Part shown: positions 18,826 through 20,938 of the stretch, one piece after another
How positions within the stretch are numbered: position 1 is the first letter of the stretch
Layout of the letters: every line of letters starts with the position of its first letter
DNA from: Chrysomallon squamiferum
Taxonomy: Eukaryota; Mollusca; Gastropoda; Neomphalida; Peltospiridae
Direction of reading: 5' to 3'
NCBI GenBank assembly: GCA_012295275.1
Contig: CM022668.1
Location: 11,434,022-11,455,521 of the forward strand
DNA length: 21,500 bases
Translations under genes and position numbers: made by a program
Notes under the pieces: generated by a model
What the model was told of the DNA's origin: nothing
Databases searched by the model: none
What the model saw: only the letters and a program-made list of their open reading frames with translations

Positions 18826-19292
18826 TGTAGATGTAGTAAAAGCAATAGTAGTACTAAGAATATAACTATAGTAATAGTAACAGTAGCATTAGTAGGGGAT
18901 TGATAGCAGCAGAAAAAGCTGCACCAGTAGTAGTGGCAGCAGTAGTAGTAGTAGTAGTATTCATGTTGTTATTGCGGTTGTCACTTTACTGCTGTAGATG
19001 CTGTTGCATTAGCAGGGAAAAAAACATTTGCGAAACAACAGAAGAAGATTTCAGAACCATGAGAGAAATATAACTCGGAGAGTAGCAATAATAATAATAA
19101 TAATCATACCAGGACACTGAACTCCTGATGTGCACATGTCTTTTTCTGTTCTAAAGCTGCTCCCGTCACAGTCGGTTCTGCCTGTATCAGGTTGTGTACA
19201 GCGTCGCGTGTACGTCACTGTGTGAAAACCTGTGCCACATGTTACCGTGCAAGGTCCTTCAGAGGCTGACCAAGACGACCATCTACCACAAA
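782..19292 (-). CDS. Interior of a large gene of tandem TSP1-module exons (partial; both ends missing)
   Basis: About 26 exon positions on the minus strand each encode one thrombospondin type-1 repeat. The shared pattern is DGxW-x-x-W, CSVTC, YRRxC, NPxPxFGG, C-x-G, FKT, C and a final CP. Exons end with the first base of a codon (CCT G then GT) and begin with the last two (AG then TT GAT), so every intact exon is phase 1-1 and can be gained, lost or skipped without changing frame. TSP1 modules are extracellular, disulfide-bonded, three-stranded domains that bind matrix, proteoglycans or receptors. WxxW is the known tryptophan C-mannosylation motif, and CxxS/TCG is the protein O-fucosyltransferase 2 motif. 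I infer a secreted or surface matrix or adhesion protein. No protease, immunoglobulin or other domain is visible, so ADAMTS-like, hemicentin-like or SCO-spondin-like origin cannot be decided. Confidence 0.85.
977..1363. repeat. Intron T25-T26: AAAT array and T-rich DNA
   Basis: An AAAT array at about 988-1039 lies next to the T26 acceptor. A T-rich stretch (1130-1205) and degenerate GTA/AAC repeat next to the T25 donor fill the rest. No further coding signal is seen. Confidence 0.8.
1364..1558 (-). CDS. T25: TSP1 exon
   Basis: 195 nt, 65 residues, cysteines at 16, 20, 34, 46, 58 and 64. It begins VDGGWSSWIPIEFSVC, has CTVTCNGSGIREITSRREC, NPKPDFGGKNC and N-F-T-Q-S-C near the end. Asparagine replaces glycine after CTVTC. 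It groups with T23 and T26. The acceptor is TTTCTAG and the donor is GTAATATAAC. Confidence 0.92.
1559..1962. repeat. Intron T24-T25: AAAT and AAT arrays
   Basis: It holds an A run near 1650, an AAAT array at about 1665-1702, then AAT, AAC, TACTAA and GAT repeats (1760-1960) reaching the T24 donor. Nothing else is seen. Confidence 0.8.
1963..2145 (-). CDS. T24: short TSP1 exon
   Basis: 183 nt, 61 residues, cysteines at 16, 20, 33, 42, 54 and 60. It begins with DGTWSTWILQRRYPC and has CSVTCGDGRLLTDYRRHC. The NPxPxFGG loop is shortened by three residues to HPRPGRTC. Two sequons follow, N-V-T-C-E-I-N-V-T-C. The frame is intact although no methionine lies in it. The acceptor is TATCAG and the donor is GTATTATC. 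Confidence 0.88.
2146..2653. repeat. Intron T23-T24: AAT array and unique DNA
   Basis: A perfect AAT array spans about 2178-2222 near the T24 acceptor. The rest (2223-2650) is purine-rich unique sequence with loose GATA/GAGA and GAATG motifs and no recognisable exon. Confidence 0.75.
2654..2848 (-). CDS. T23: TSP1 exon
   Basis: 195 nt, 65 residues, cysteines at 16, 20, 34, 46, 58 and 64. It begins VDGGWTSWTANVYGPC, has CSATCRGQGKQDYIFKRTC and NPKPAFGGKPC, and ends CTSTDACP. Like T25 and T26 it has one extra residue between the second and third cysteines and PxFGGK in the loop, so T23, T25 and T26 form their own subclass. The final CTSTDACP is like the ends of vertebrate thrombospondin repeats. 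The donor is GTAATACTGC. Confidence 0.92.
2849..3333. repeat. Intron T22-T23: AAT, AAC and GAT arrays
   Basis: Nearly all of it is trinucleotide repeat: AAT/AAC from about 2930 to 3095, GAT at 3118-3150, AAC near 3285 and GAT up to the T22 donor. Open frames through it are low-complexity shadows. Confidence 0.85.
3334..3525 (-). CDS. T22: TSP1 exon
   Basis: 192 nt, 64 residues, six cysteines. It begins with DGYWGSWQLVSSHPC, has CSVTCGRGRILKYYSRLC, RPKPRYGGRDC and an N-I-S-C sequon, and ends CEANVLCP. It starts GT GAC after the acceptor (AATTCAG), so the joined first residue is glycine rather than valine, as in T24. The donor is GTATTATCTTC. Confidence 0.9.
3526..4097. repeat. Intron T21-T22: GATA, AAAT and GAT arrays
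   Basis: It holds TA repeat near 3662, a GATA array at about 3701-3764, AAAT at 3838-3874, and a GAT array at about 4063-4095 that abuts the T21 donor. The segment 3880-4020 is plain AT-rich DNA. Confidence 0.85.
4098..4289 (-). CDS. T21: TSP1 exon
   Basis: 192 nt, 64 residues, six cysteines. It begins VDGEWGSWHAVTIGAC, has CSVTCGSGWHITEYTRFC, NKTKPQFGGKKC (a new N-K-T sequon in place of N-P-x-P) and N-S-S-C, and ends CKSNVMCP. It combines the G-type CSVTCG with the SGW of the other class, so it is intermediate. The donor is GTATCATCATCATC, which is the start of an ATC array. Confidence 0.92.
4290..4672. repeat. Intron T20-T21: AAT and AAAT arrays
   Basis: The whole intron is AAT (about 4317-4357 and 4482-4517) and AAAT (about 4525-4595) repeat with short AT spacers. 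No coding potential. Confidence 0.85.
4673..4864 (-). CDS. T20: TSP1 exon
   Basis: 192 nt, 64 residues, six cysteines. It begins with NGGWGAWDQHKYHSC and has CSVTCGIGQRKIDFRRFC, NNPIPKYGGTLC and an N-R-T-C sequon, ending CETNIKCP. Glycine after CSVTC restores the full O-fucosylation motif; from here to T24 most modules keep it. It resembles T13. The donor is GTAATATTATG; the acceptor is ATTTCAG. Confidence 0.92.
4865..5356. repeat. Intron T19-T20: reversed-orientation ATT arrays
   Basis: Positions 4970-5200 are ATT/ATTT/ACT repeats on the plus strand, opposite to most introns here. TACT repeats follow, then an AAT array at about 5307-5352 touching the T19 donor. The part 5199-5290 is also found at 11196-11285. 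Confidence 0.85.
5357..5548 (-). CDS. T19: TSP1 exon
   Basis: 192 nt, 64 residues, six cysteines. It begins VHGRWSMWEEFSNYSC, has CSVTCASGWHRVDYRRNC, NPRPQFGGRNC and an N-S-T-C sequon, and ends CDTNVHCP. The last exon base is A (CCTA then GTAATATT), as in T12 and T11; the joined codon with T20 is ATT. Its downstream intron is the source or sister of sequence found at about 11196-11285. The acceptor is TTGCAG. Confidence 0.92.
5549..5886. repeat. Intron T18-T19: GAT, AAC and AAT repeats
   Basis: Short imperfect GAT, AAC and AAT repeats with unique DNA at 5575-5640. Nothing else is seen. Confidence 0.75.
5887..6077 (-). pseudogene. T18: TSP1 exon with a one-base deletion
   Basis: Exon borders are normal (TTTCAG and GTATGATT) but the length is 191, not 192. 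The first half reads VHGAWGIWEQYKEFSC, then CSVTCASGTRVLKFRRRC. After TGC, five bases (AAAAC) stand where the family has two codons, and NPEPKYGGRNC to CDTHINCP continue one frame over. Read through, the frame stays open across T19 and stops in T20 (at a TGA inside N-R-L-K). It is a disabled exon, a genuine polymorphism or a sequence error in an A-rich spot. Confidence 0.85.
6078..7085. other. Intron T17-T18: unique DNA, then AAT and GAT arrays
   Basis: Positions 6100-6840 are ordinary AT-rich sequence with few repeats, unusual for this gene. A 127-codon plus-strand frame (6458-6841) runs through it without recognisable domains; it may be an old mobile-element piece. From 6855 to 7080 are AAT and GAT arrays up to the T17 donor. 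Confidence 0.65.
7086..7277 (-). CDS. T17: TSP1 exon (A-like)
   Basis: 192 nt, 64 residues, six cysteines. It begins VNGAWSSWEQYRKYPC, has CSVTCASGWRNVKYKRNC and NNPEPKYGGRFC, then GSKTIS and CDTHTKCP. PEPKYGG, GSKTI and CDTH are shared with its neighbour T18, indicating a local duplication, and with the A-type exons. The donor GTATTATCATTATTACC runs into long ATC and ATT arrays. Confidence 0.92.
7278..8029. repeat. Intron T16-T17: AT-rich DNA then AAT/AAC arrays
   Basis: Positions 7278-7720 are AT-rich with scattered AAAT units. From 7752 the plus strand is AAT/AAC/AAAAC repeat, including a run of AAC at about 7978-8010, up to the T16 donor. Confidence 0.8.
8030..8221 (-). CDS. T16: TSP1 exon
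   Basis: 192 nt, 64 residues, six cysteines. It begins VDGGWGAWEIHRRYRC, has CSVTCASGWHNVKYRRNC and NNPRPQFGGKHC, with FQVMN in place of the usual FKTIN, and ends CETNVNCP. The sequon is replaced by N-T-K-C. The donor is GTATTATTATTGTT and the intron continues as (TTG)n. The acceptor is TATTTCAG. Confidence 0.92.
8222..8392. repeat. Intron T15-T16: short, with perfect AAT array
   Basis: Only 171 bases. A perfect AAT array (about 8344-8391) ends exactly at the T15 donor. The acceptor side has the ATATAAATGGCATAGAATA flank found at many other exons. Confidence 0.85.
8393..8584 (-). CDS. T15: TSP1 exon
   Basis: 192 nt, 64 residues, six cysteines. It begins VHGGWGTWEQYRNHPC, has CSVTCASGWLNVDYRRKC, NPKPQLGGRSC (leucine in place of the usual aromatic before GG) and an N-A-T-C sequon, and ends CQANINCP. 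The donor GTATTATTATTATT is itself the first part of a 48-base ATT array. The acceptor is GTTTCAG. Confidence 0.92.
8585..9228. other. Intron T14-T15: unique DNA then AAT array
   Basis: Positions 8640-9100 are non-repetitive and of higher complexity than most introns here; no exon, open frame or mobile-element ends are recognised. An AAT/GAT array (about 9104-9227) leads to the T14 donor. Confidence 0.65.
9229..9420 (-). CDS. T14: TSP1 exon
   Basis: 192 nt, 64 residues, six cysteines at standard positions. It begins VHGSWGLWQQFKYHQC, has CSVTCASGWRRIDYRRHC, NPTPQFGGRNC and FKTIN, then two nearby sequons (N-I-T-C-G-T-N-I-T-C). The donor runs straight into a perfect repeat, GTATTATTATTATT. The acceptor is ATTTCAG. 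Confidence 0.92.
9421..9825. repeat. Intron T13-T14: TTG then AAT/AAC repeats
   Basis: Positions 9510-9590 are GTT/ATT repeat on the plus strand; 9618-9820 are AAT/AAC repeats on the plus strand. No coding signal. Confidence 0.8.
9826..10017 (-). CDS. T13: TSP1 exon
   Basis: 192 nt, 64 residues, six cysteines. It begins VHGRWSSWIQYRNYSC, has CSVTCEKGWQIVGLRRRC and NNPKPKYGGTLC, and ends CIINIKCP. KYGGTLC and N-I-K-C-P are shared with T20, so T13/T12 and T20/T19 look like two copies of one two-exon block. It lacks the N-x-T-C sequon (R-K-T-C). The donor is GTACTGTTATTAATATT; the acceptor is CTAG. Confidence 0.9.
10018..10523. repeat. Intron T12-T13: ACAT array and AAAG run
   Basis: An ACAT array spans about 10245-10335, and an AAAG run at about 10403-10425 leads into a TSP1 scrap at 10430. 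The rest is AT-rich DNA plus short GAT/AAC repeats. Confidence 0.8.
10430..10475 (-). pseudogene. Short 3' scrap of a TSP1 exon
   Basis: About 46 bases immediately downstream of T12 repeat the end of a module: in the minus frame they read T-T-C, then N-T-N-V-R-C-P and a GTATTC donor. A small insertion interrupts the match to T12's own end. No acceptor or other module part is present, so it is a duplication remnant. Confidence 0.6.
10524..10715 (-). CDS. T12: TSP1 exon
   Basis: 192 nt, 64 residues, cysteines at 16, 20, 33, 45, 57 and 63. It begins VDGQWSSWQQYKSYSC, has CSVTCASGWRRVDYRRSC and NPRPQFGGKNC, an N-T-T-C sequon, and ends CGTNVNCP. The last exon base is A, not G (CCTA then GTATGA), a trait shared with T19 and T11; joining to T13 makes codon ATT. 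It is the first intact module after the damaged zone in transcription order. Confidence 0.9.
10716..11136. repeat. AAAT and AAC/AAT repeats
   Basis: An AAAT array at about 10869-10898, AT-rich unique DNA, then AAC/AAT repeats at 11008-11132 beside the donor of the 11137 scrap. Confidence 0.8.
11137..11195 (-). pseudogene. T11 zone: 3' scrap of a TSP1 exon with donor
   Basis: The last 19 residues of a module remain (VCLGFKIMNATCWTNVKCP) with a donor, GTACTGTTG. The N-A-T-C sequon is preserved. Two residues are missing after C-x-G. Upstream identity ends at about 11196, where sequence matching the intron downstream of T19 begins. Confidence 0.75.
11286..11542 (-). pseudogene. T11: chimeric TSP1 exon fused from two copies
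   Basis: This 257-nt stretch has an AG acceptor and a CCTA-GTAAAA donor. It starts as one module (VDGRW, then LCASGLRNVEY and NPKPE). At about 11440 it jumps to the middle of a second module (NYSCSVICAS, IDYRRTC, PKPQFRGRNC, HCP). Within the first part a missing base near the second tryptophan is later offset by an extra base before CASG, so the frame returns. The second part is in another frame and contains TAA where a cysteine is expected (NFA-stop-DTKVHCP). The second part most resembles T19. 257 is not a multiple of three, so use of this exon would break the downstream frame. Confidence 0.8.
11647..11716 (-). pseudogene. T11 zone: 5' scrap of a TSP1 exon
   Basis: After a GTTTCAG acceptor the sequence reads VNSQSVFVEQFSKYQCCVTC, matching the start of a module (compare V-N-G-x-W-S-S-W-E-Q), then changes to unrelated sequence near 11647. 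Both tryptophans are lost (Q-S-V-F-V in place of W-S-S-W). It has no donor side. It may be the left half of an exon whose right end lies at 11137-11195. Confidence 0.7.
11717..12253. repeat. AAT, AAG and duplicated ACT/AAC repeats
   Basis: An AAT array lies at about 11997-12032. A segment of about 78 bases (AACTCAAACAGTAATAATAG... to AAGAAGAAG) occurs twice in tandem at about 12058-12160 and 12158-12240. The whole stretch is low complexity. Confidence 0.75.
12254..12372 (-). pseudogene. T10: 5'-truncated B-type TSP1 exon
   Basis: Only the second half of a module remains, from NVEYRRSC through NNPRPQHGG to CETNVSCP, with an intact donor (GTACGATTTTCTCC). Sequence identity to T6 stops at about 12372, where AAC/AAT repeat begins; the WxxW and CSVTC half and its acceptor are gone. 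The fourth cysteine is phenylalanine (RYF instead of RNC) and FGG is HGG. Without an acceptor it should be unspliced. Confidence 0.8.
12498..12689 (-). pseudogene. T9: A-type TSP1 exon with two adjacent stop codons
   Basis: The exon has the normal 192-nt length and AG/GT borders and is close to T5 and T7. However the GGW residues at 4-5 of T7 (codons GGA TGG) read TGA TAA here, giving two consecutive stops. Other changes are YGRRC for YRRRC and CQ instead of CP at the end (CAA for CCA). If the whole exon is used, translation ends at residue 4 of this module. The TAAG created by the mutations could act as an acceptor 15 nt further in and skip both stops in frame; this is inference. Confidence 0.85.
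12690..13052. repeat. Intron T8-T9: A29 run, GTA and GAA repeats
   Basis: A run of 29 A at 12752-12780, TA and GTA repeats, then a section (12880-12960) whose relative lies at 17076-17160, and a GAA array at about 13015-13043 next to the T8 donor. Confidence 0.8.
13053..13247 (-). CDS. T8: TSP1 exon (B type, one extra codon)
   Basis: 195 nt, 65 residues, cysteines at 16, 20, 33, 45, 58 and 64. The start is VVGRWATFEQF, so the second tryptophan of the WxxW mannosylation motif is phenylalanine and the usual aspartate at residue 2 is valine. It has CSVTCASGWRSVQYRRSC and NNPRPQFGGRKC, then one additional ACC codon giving N-T-T-T-C. The frame is kept. It ends CERNVNCP. The donor is GTATGATTTTCTTC, immediately followed by a TTC repeat. 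Confidence 0.87.
13413..13670 (-). repeat. Intron repeat R, copy 1
   Basis: A sequence of about 255 bp running from CAAAACTAGTGCTAGAAAAG to CACATCGTAAATATTTA on the plus strand. It is preceded by about 22 T (13386-13408), which is a poly(A) tail if read on the minus strand. It lies about 190 bases from T7. Copies are at 15321, 16917 and 17902. Confidence 0.8.
13671..13863. repeat. AAT/AAC array before the T7 donor
   Basis: A long AAT array (about 13673-13735) grades into AAC repeats up to the T7 donor. Confidence 0.85.
13864..14055 (-). CDS. T7: TSP1 exon (A type)
   Basis: 192 nt, 64 residues. It begins VDGGWGSWKQYRSFPC, has CSVTCDSGWHNINYRRRC and NNPEPKFGGSNC, and ends CNTHRKCP. Cysteines are at 16, 20, 33, 45, 57 and 63. 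It is the intact counterpart of the broken T9 and shows what T9's first codons were before mutation. The donor is GTATTGTTATTGTTG and the acceptor is TATTTCAG. Confidence 0.92.
14056..14649. repeat. Intron T6-T7: GAA, AAT, AAC and ACT repeats
   Basis: Two tandem copies of a segment of about 220 bases (starting near 14200 and 14400, each with GAAGAAGAAA, GACATAAACATTGTA and TACTACTA) are visible. The rest is low complexity, ending in GAA repeat at the T6 donor. Confidence 0.7.
14650..14841 (-). CDS. T6: TSP1 exon (B type)
   Basis: 192 nt, 64 residues, with all six cysteines. It begins VDGRWARWEQYRTYQC, has CSVTCASGWRNVQYRRSC and NNPRPQFGGRNC, and carries the N-T-T-C sequon before ending CETNVNCP. 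It is a clean B-type representative, close to the consensus of the block. The donor is GTACAATTTTCTCC followed by a (TTC)n tract; the acceptor is ATATCAG. Confidence 0.92.
14842..15104. repeat. Intron repeat L, copy 1
   Basis: About 263 bases directly upstream of T6 (minus sense), from GATATTTAAATGGCATAG to AATTCAAAATACGAA on the plus strand. It is almost identical to 16425-16689 next to T4 and partly preserved at about 17548-17655 near T3. It is part of the duplicated exon unit. Confidence 0.85.
15131..15302. repeat. Head-to-head AAT/ATT palindrome plus ATTT array
   Basis: An AAT array (15131-15149) turns directly into an ATT array (15149-15198), making a perfect inverted repeat that could fold into a hairpin. 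An ATTT array follows at about 15257-15302. Confidence 0.85.
15321..15581 (-). repeat. Intron repeat R, copy 2
   Basis: A copy nearly identical to the one at 13413-13670. It follows GTTTGTTTGTTC rather than a pure T run and ends at TCGTAAATATTTA, about 120 bases before T5. The spacing to the A-type exon is similar in both copies. Confidence 0.85.
15701..15892 (-). CDS. T5: TSP1 exon (A type)
   Basis: 192 nt, 64 residues, cysteines at 16, 20, 33, 45, 57 and 63. It begins VDGGWGSWKQYRSF and has CSVTCESGWRNINYRRRC, then NNPEPKFGGSNC, and ends CDTHRKCP. The A-type marks are PEPKFGG and CDTHRK. Acidic E/D follows CSVTC where the O-fucosylation motif expects glycine. The donor is GTATTGTTATTGTTG, which runs directly into an ATT/GTT repeat. 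It is nearly identical to T7 and T9. Confidence 0.92.
15893..16232. repeat. Intron T4-T5: GAA, AAT and AAC repeats
   Basis: GAA array near 15975-16010, AAT array at about 16058-16097, AAC/AAT and GAA repeat up to the T4 donor. It is homologous to the intron between T6 and T7. Confidence 0.8.
16233..16424 (-). CDS. T4: TSP1 exon (B type)
   Basis: 192 nt, 64 residues, cysteines at 16, 20, 33, 45, 57 and 63. It begins VDGRWGGWEQYRTYQC and carries CSVTCASGWRSVQYRRSC. The NPxPQFGG loop is altered to NNPRPKYRGSDC, losing one glycine of the GG pair. As in T3 the sequon is TTTC rather than N-T-T-C. The acceptor is ATATCAG and the donor is GTACGATTTTCTCC. About 265 bases of upstream intron are nearly identical to those of T6. 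Confidence 0.9.
16425..16689. repeat. Intron repeat L, copy 2
   Basis: Nearly identical to 14842-15104, with only scattered substitutions and small indels. It marks a recent unit duplication. Confidence 0.85.
16690..16916. repeat. ATT, TATTC and T-run DNA
   Basis: An ATT array (16690-16725), TATTC and ATTT repeats, and two long T runs (about 16850-16868 and 16874-16896). Confidence 0.8.
16917..17063 (-). repeat. Intron repeat R, copy 3 (cut short)
   Basis: It matches copies 1 and 2 from AGCAAAATCAAC to CTGGCCAGTTTTC, then stops about 110 bases early. The following bases (17076-17160) match the intron downstream of T8 instead. This is the trace of a deletion that removed an A-type exon. Confidence 0.8.
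17207..17398 (-). CDS. T3: TSP1 exon (B type)
   Basis: 192 nt, 64 residues, with cysteines at 16, 20, 33, 45, 57 and 63. It starts VDGRWGEWEKY, has CSVTCSSGW and NNPRPQFGGRKC, and ends CETNVSCP. The usual YRRxC is YLRSC, and the N-x-T-C sequon near the fifth cysteine is lost (TTTC). The acceptor is a TATATCAG type and the donor is GTACGATTTTTC. It is closest to T4, T6 and T8, so it belongs to the B class of the duplicated block. Confidence 0.9.
17399..17901. repeat. Upstream of T3: GATA/GACA array, partial L, AAT array
   Basis: A GATA array switching to GACA (17461-17525) replaces part of L. L resumes at about 17548-17655. A long AAT array fills about 17826-17898. Confidence 0.8.
17902..18159 (-). 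repeat. Intron repeat R, copy 4 (diverged)
   Basis: An older copy with many substitutions but the same order of blocks: AGACTTTAT, TCTCATTTAAACCT, CCAGTTTTCATTCT, TTTACAGGA, ATCACATCGTAA. It lies on the T2 side of T3, as expected for the unit ancestral to the block. Confidence 0.7.
18160..18408. repeat. ACT, AAT and GAT repeats before decayed T2
   Basis: ACT, AAT, AAC and GAT arrays and an AAT array at about 18341-18376, followed by ACT/TTC repeat where the T2 donor should be. Confidence 0.8.
18409..18506 (-). pseudogene. T2: decayed TSP1 exon with internal deletion
   Basis: The acceptor side survives (TTTCAG then TGGACAC, with the usual intron flank related to GGCATAGAATAA). Recognisable pieces are W-T-Q, then ITCAFGWRNIE, then KNCHGDDFKM. 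The central YRRxCxNPxPQFGG block is missing, the first cysteine of CSVTC is gone, and the pieces lie in different frames. The 3' end with CP and the donor runs out into ACT/AGT repeats. It occupies the place where the repeating unit would put an A-type exon, one unit upstream of T3. Confidence 0.75.
18507..19109. repeat. Intron T1-T2: unique DNA and AGT array
   Basis: Positions 18530-18690 are unique AT-rich DNA. From 18705 to 18955 there are imperfect AGT/AGC repeats, with a perfect AGT run at about 18785-18824. A short AAT run precedes the T1 donor. Confidence 0.8.
19110..19292 (-). CDS. T1: divergent TSP1 exon, first recognised module
   Basis: This 183-nt exon encodes 61 residues and is flanked by TTTTAG upstream and GTATGA downstream. 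It has WSSW at residues 5-8, CTVTCG at 15-20, YTRRC ending at residue 32, and cysteines at 15, 19, 32, 42, 54 and 60. It differs from all others: an extra cysteine at residue 2, no NPxPxFGG loop (a shorter segment with DTGRTDC instead) and no N-x-T-C sequon. It keeps glycine after the second cysteine of CxxTC, so it fits the O-fucosylation motif. It is separated from the rest of the array by a decayed exon and may be the oldest or least duplicated copy. An unpaired cysteine could bond to the preceding exon's domain. Confidence 0.85.
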
Positions 19293-19380
19293 CTAAAATG
19301 AATGTATTTTTCTTTATTTTTTTTTTCTTTACAAGCTTTAGTGCCTTTGCAATAGATTACTACATGAAGACGTAGCAACA

Positions 19381-19640
19381 GCAGTGGAAGTTGAAGACGT
19401 AAAAAGAAGAAGAAAAAGAAAGAGAAGTAGAAGAAAATGAAAAAAAAAATGGGAAAAAAATTAAGACGAAAAAAAGAAAAAAAAAAGGAAAAGATTGTGA
19501 TCGAGAAGAACAACAGAAGAAAATGAAGAAAGTGATGAAGAGGAAGAACAAGAACAAGAACAAGAAAAGGAAGAAGATGATGATCATGGAGAAGATGAAG
19601 AAGAAGACGAAAACGAAGAAAATAAAGAATAATAAGTGCA
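19381..19640. repeat. Purine-rich tract (pyrimidine-rich in the transcript)
   Basis: About 250 bases are almost all A and G on the plus strand, made of GAA, GAAGAC and A-run blocks. In the minus-sense transcript this is a long U/C tract beginning about 100 bases upstream of the T1 acceptor. Frames through it are low complexity and not considered coding. Confidence 0.8.
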
Positions 19641-19712
19641 AGAAAAAGGGTAGGTGGATTATGAGGATTACAAGTGCAAGGGAATAAACAGATCCACCCA
19701 CCGTCACGGAAT

Positions 19713-19761
19713 GACACACACACACACATACACACACACAAACACACACACACACAAACAG
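19713..19761. repeat. CA dinucleotide array
   Basis: An imperfect (CA)n run interrupted by T and A, in the intron upstream of T1. Confidence 0.85.
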
Positions 19762-20415
19762 CACACATGAACAAACATACACACATAAATTATGGGATTA
19801 TTTTAATGTATACGGTACATGCAAACCTTTGAATTTTTGGAAAGCACTGATACCCAGTATCCATGTTATGATTCTAATTTTCATTTTAATGGCAAGCCTA
19901 AAACGAAAGTTATATGCTCCATAATTAATTAATTAATTAAACCTGACTTTGAGTTATCATCGTATTGAGAAAAGTATGAACAAAACGAAGATAACAACAA
20001 ATAGAAAGAAAAAATGCTTCTTTATATATTTTTTTATTTCATTTTATTGTATTTAAATGTTAATTTTTAACCGTGCACAATAATGTAGACACGAATTCAC
20101 ACAAAAGTCGTCATATTCATTATCATTATCAAAGATTCAGTAAAACTTTCGTAATAAGTATACTATTTTAACATTTTGGATTTACTGCGTGGTTTCTCTC
20201 CGCCATTTGTAATATTATCAATAAGAAGTTCATTCAAAACTTTTTATTATTTTTCTGCTTTATTCTTTAATTTCATTTTCCAAAACCAATTCAAATCTCC
20301 TTAACGTTGTACTTGGCAAGTATGTCTATAAATATTAAGAAAATAGAATTAAAGTTAAAGAAATAAAACATAAACAAACAAGCTAGGATACAAGCAAGAA
20401 TTTGATTTGTCTTAC
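19762..20415. other. No gene recognised
   Basis: AT-rich single-copy-looking DNA with a short TTAA repeat near 19925. I see no exon, RNA gene or mobile-element boundary. Confidence 0.5.
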
Positions 20416-20472
20416 CTTCTACTGATTCACGAAAACTTTGAAATAAACTGATCCAGAAGAAAAGAATAAATG
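20416..20472 (-). CDS. Possible 57-nt exon encoding a hydrophobic segment
   Basis: A strong donor (GAAG then GTAAGA) and a U-rich acceptor (ATTTATTTTTAAG) bound 57 nt that are open and phase 1-1, like the TSP1 exons. With an incoming G it would encode AFILFFWISLFQSFRESVE, hydrophobic at first and then charged, resembling part of a signal peptide or membrane segment. There is no start codon in frame, so an upstream exon would be needed. It may be chance. Confidence 0.3.
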
Positions 20473-20596
20473 CTTAAAAATAAATAAAATAACAAACATG
20501 AACGTTTCGTGTATGTTTGCATTTCATACATCAATATATGAGTAGAGGCACACCAAATGGACATCTTGGAAAGATAATACGTCAAAGGTTTGTTCG

Positions 20597-20604
20597 TGAC
20601 GTCA
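20597..20604. promoter_or_regulatory. Full CRE palindrome TGACGTCA
   Basis: A perfect 8-base CREB/ATF-type site lies about 100-135 bases from two octamer motifs, upstream (minus sense) of the possible exon at 20416-20472. Function is inference. Confidence 0.35.
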
Positions 20605-20702
20605 TCAGTTACCGTGCTGAAAAATGGTCCTATTCGTTTCTCATTAAACCATAATCGGTTCGAAGCATTTAAAACTACGTATAATCAAGAAATAGGGCAA
20701 AT

Positions 20703-20732
20703 ATGCAAATATAGAAAGGCGAATATGCAAAT
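20703..20732. promoter_or_regulatory. Two octamer motifs ATGCAAAT
   Basis: Perfect POU-type octamers at 20703-20710 and 20725-20732, in the same orientation 22 bases apart, each inside the longer shared context AATATGCAAAT. The clustering with a CRE suggests a control region but could be chance in AT-rich DNA. Confidence 0.35.
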
Positions 20733-20938
20733 GCGTCCAACTTTCGACTGAACTGTTCTCTTTCTTCCCTGTCTTGTGTTAAGTCCAAGATTAATATACT
20801 CACTTGTTAAGTCCAAGTTTATACACTTTTTTTCAAATGATTTGAACCAAACTTTAAAATGAGTCTTACATTTGTATATGTAGATTTAATTCTTTGACTG
20901 CTTATTCCAACACAAAATCTGAGAGAGAACTCCAATAA

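Noticed and set aside
19500-19640. Plus-strand acidic E/D-rich frame in the purine tract
   Set aside because: No start codon, repeat-derived, antisense to the gene and no splice context supports it.
19691-19707. Possible start of a TSP1 module (DGGW on the minus strand, then P-C-T-C)
   Set aside because: No AG acceptor precedes it and the second tryptophan and later pattern are absent; too short to support.
19283-19786. Minus-strand frames rich in F, L and S next to T1
   Set aside because: They come from the purine/pyrimidine tract and CA repeat and show no domain.
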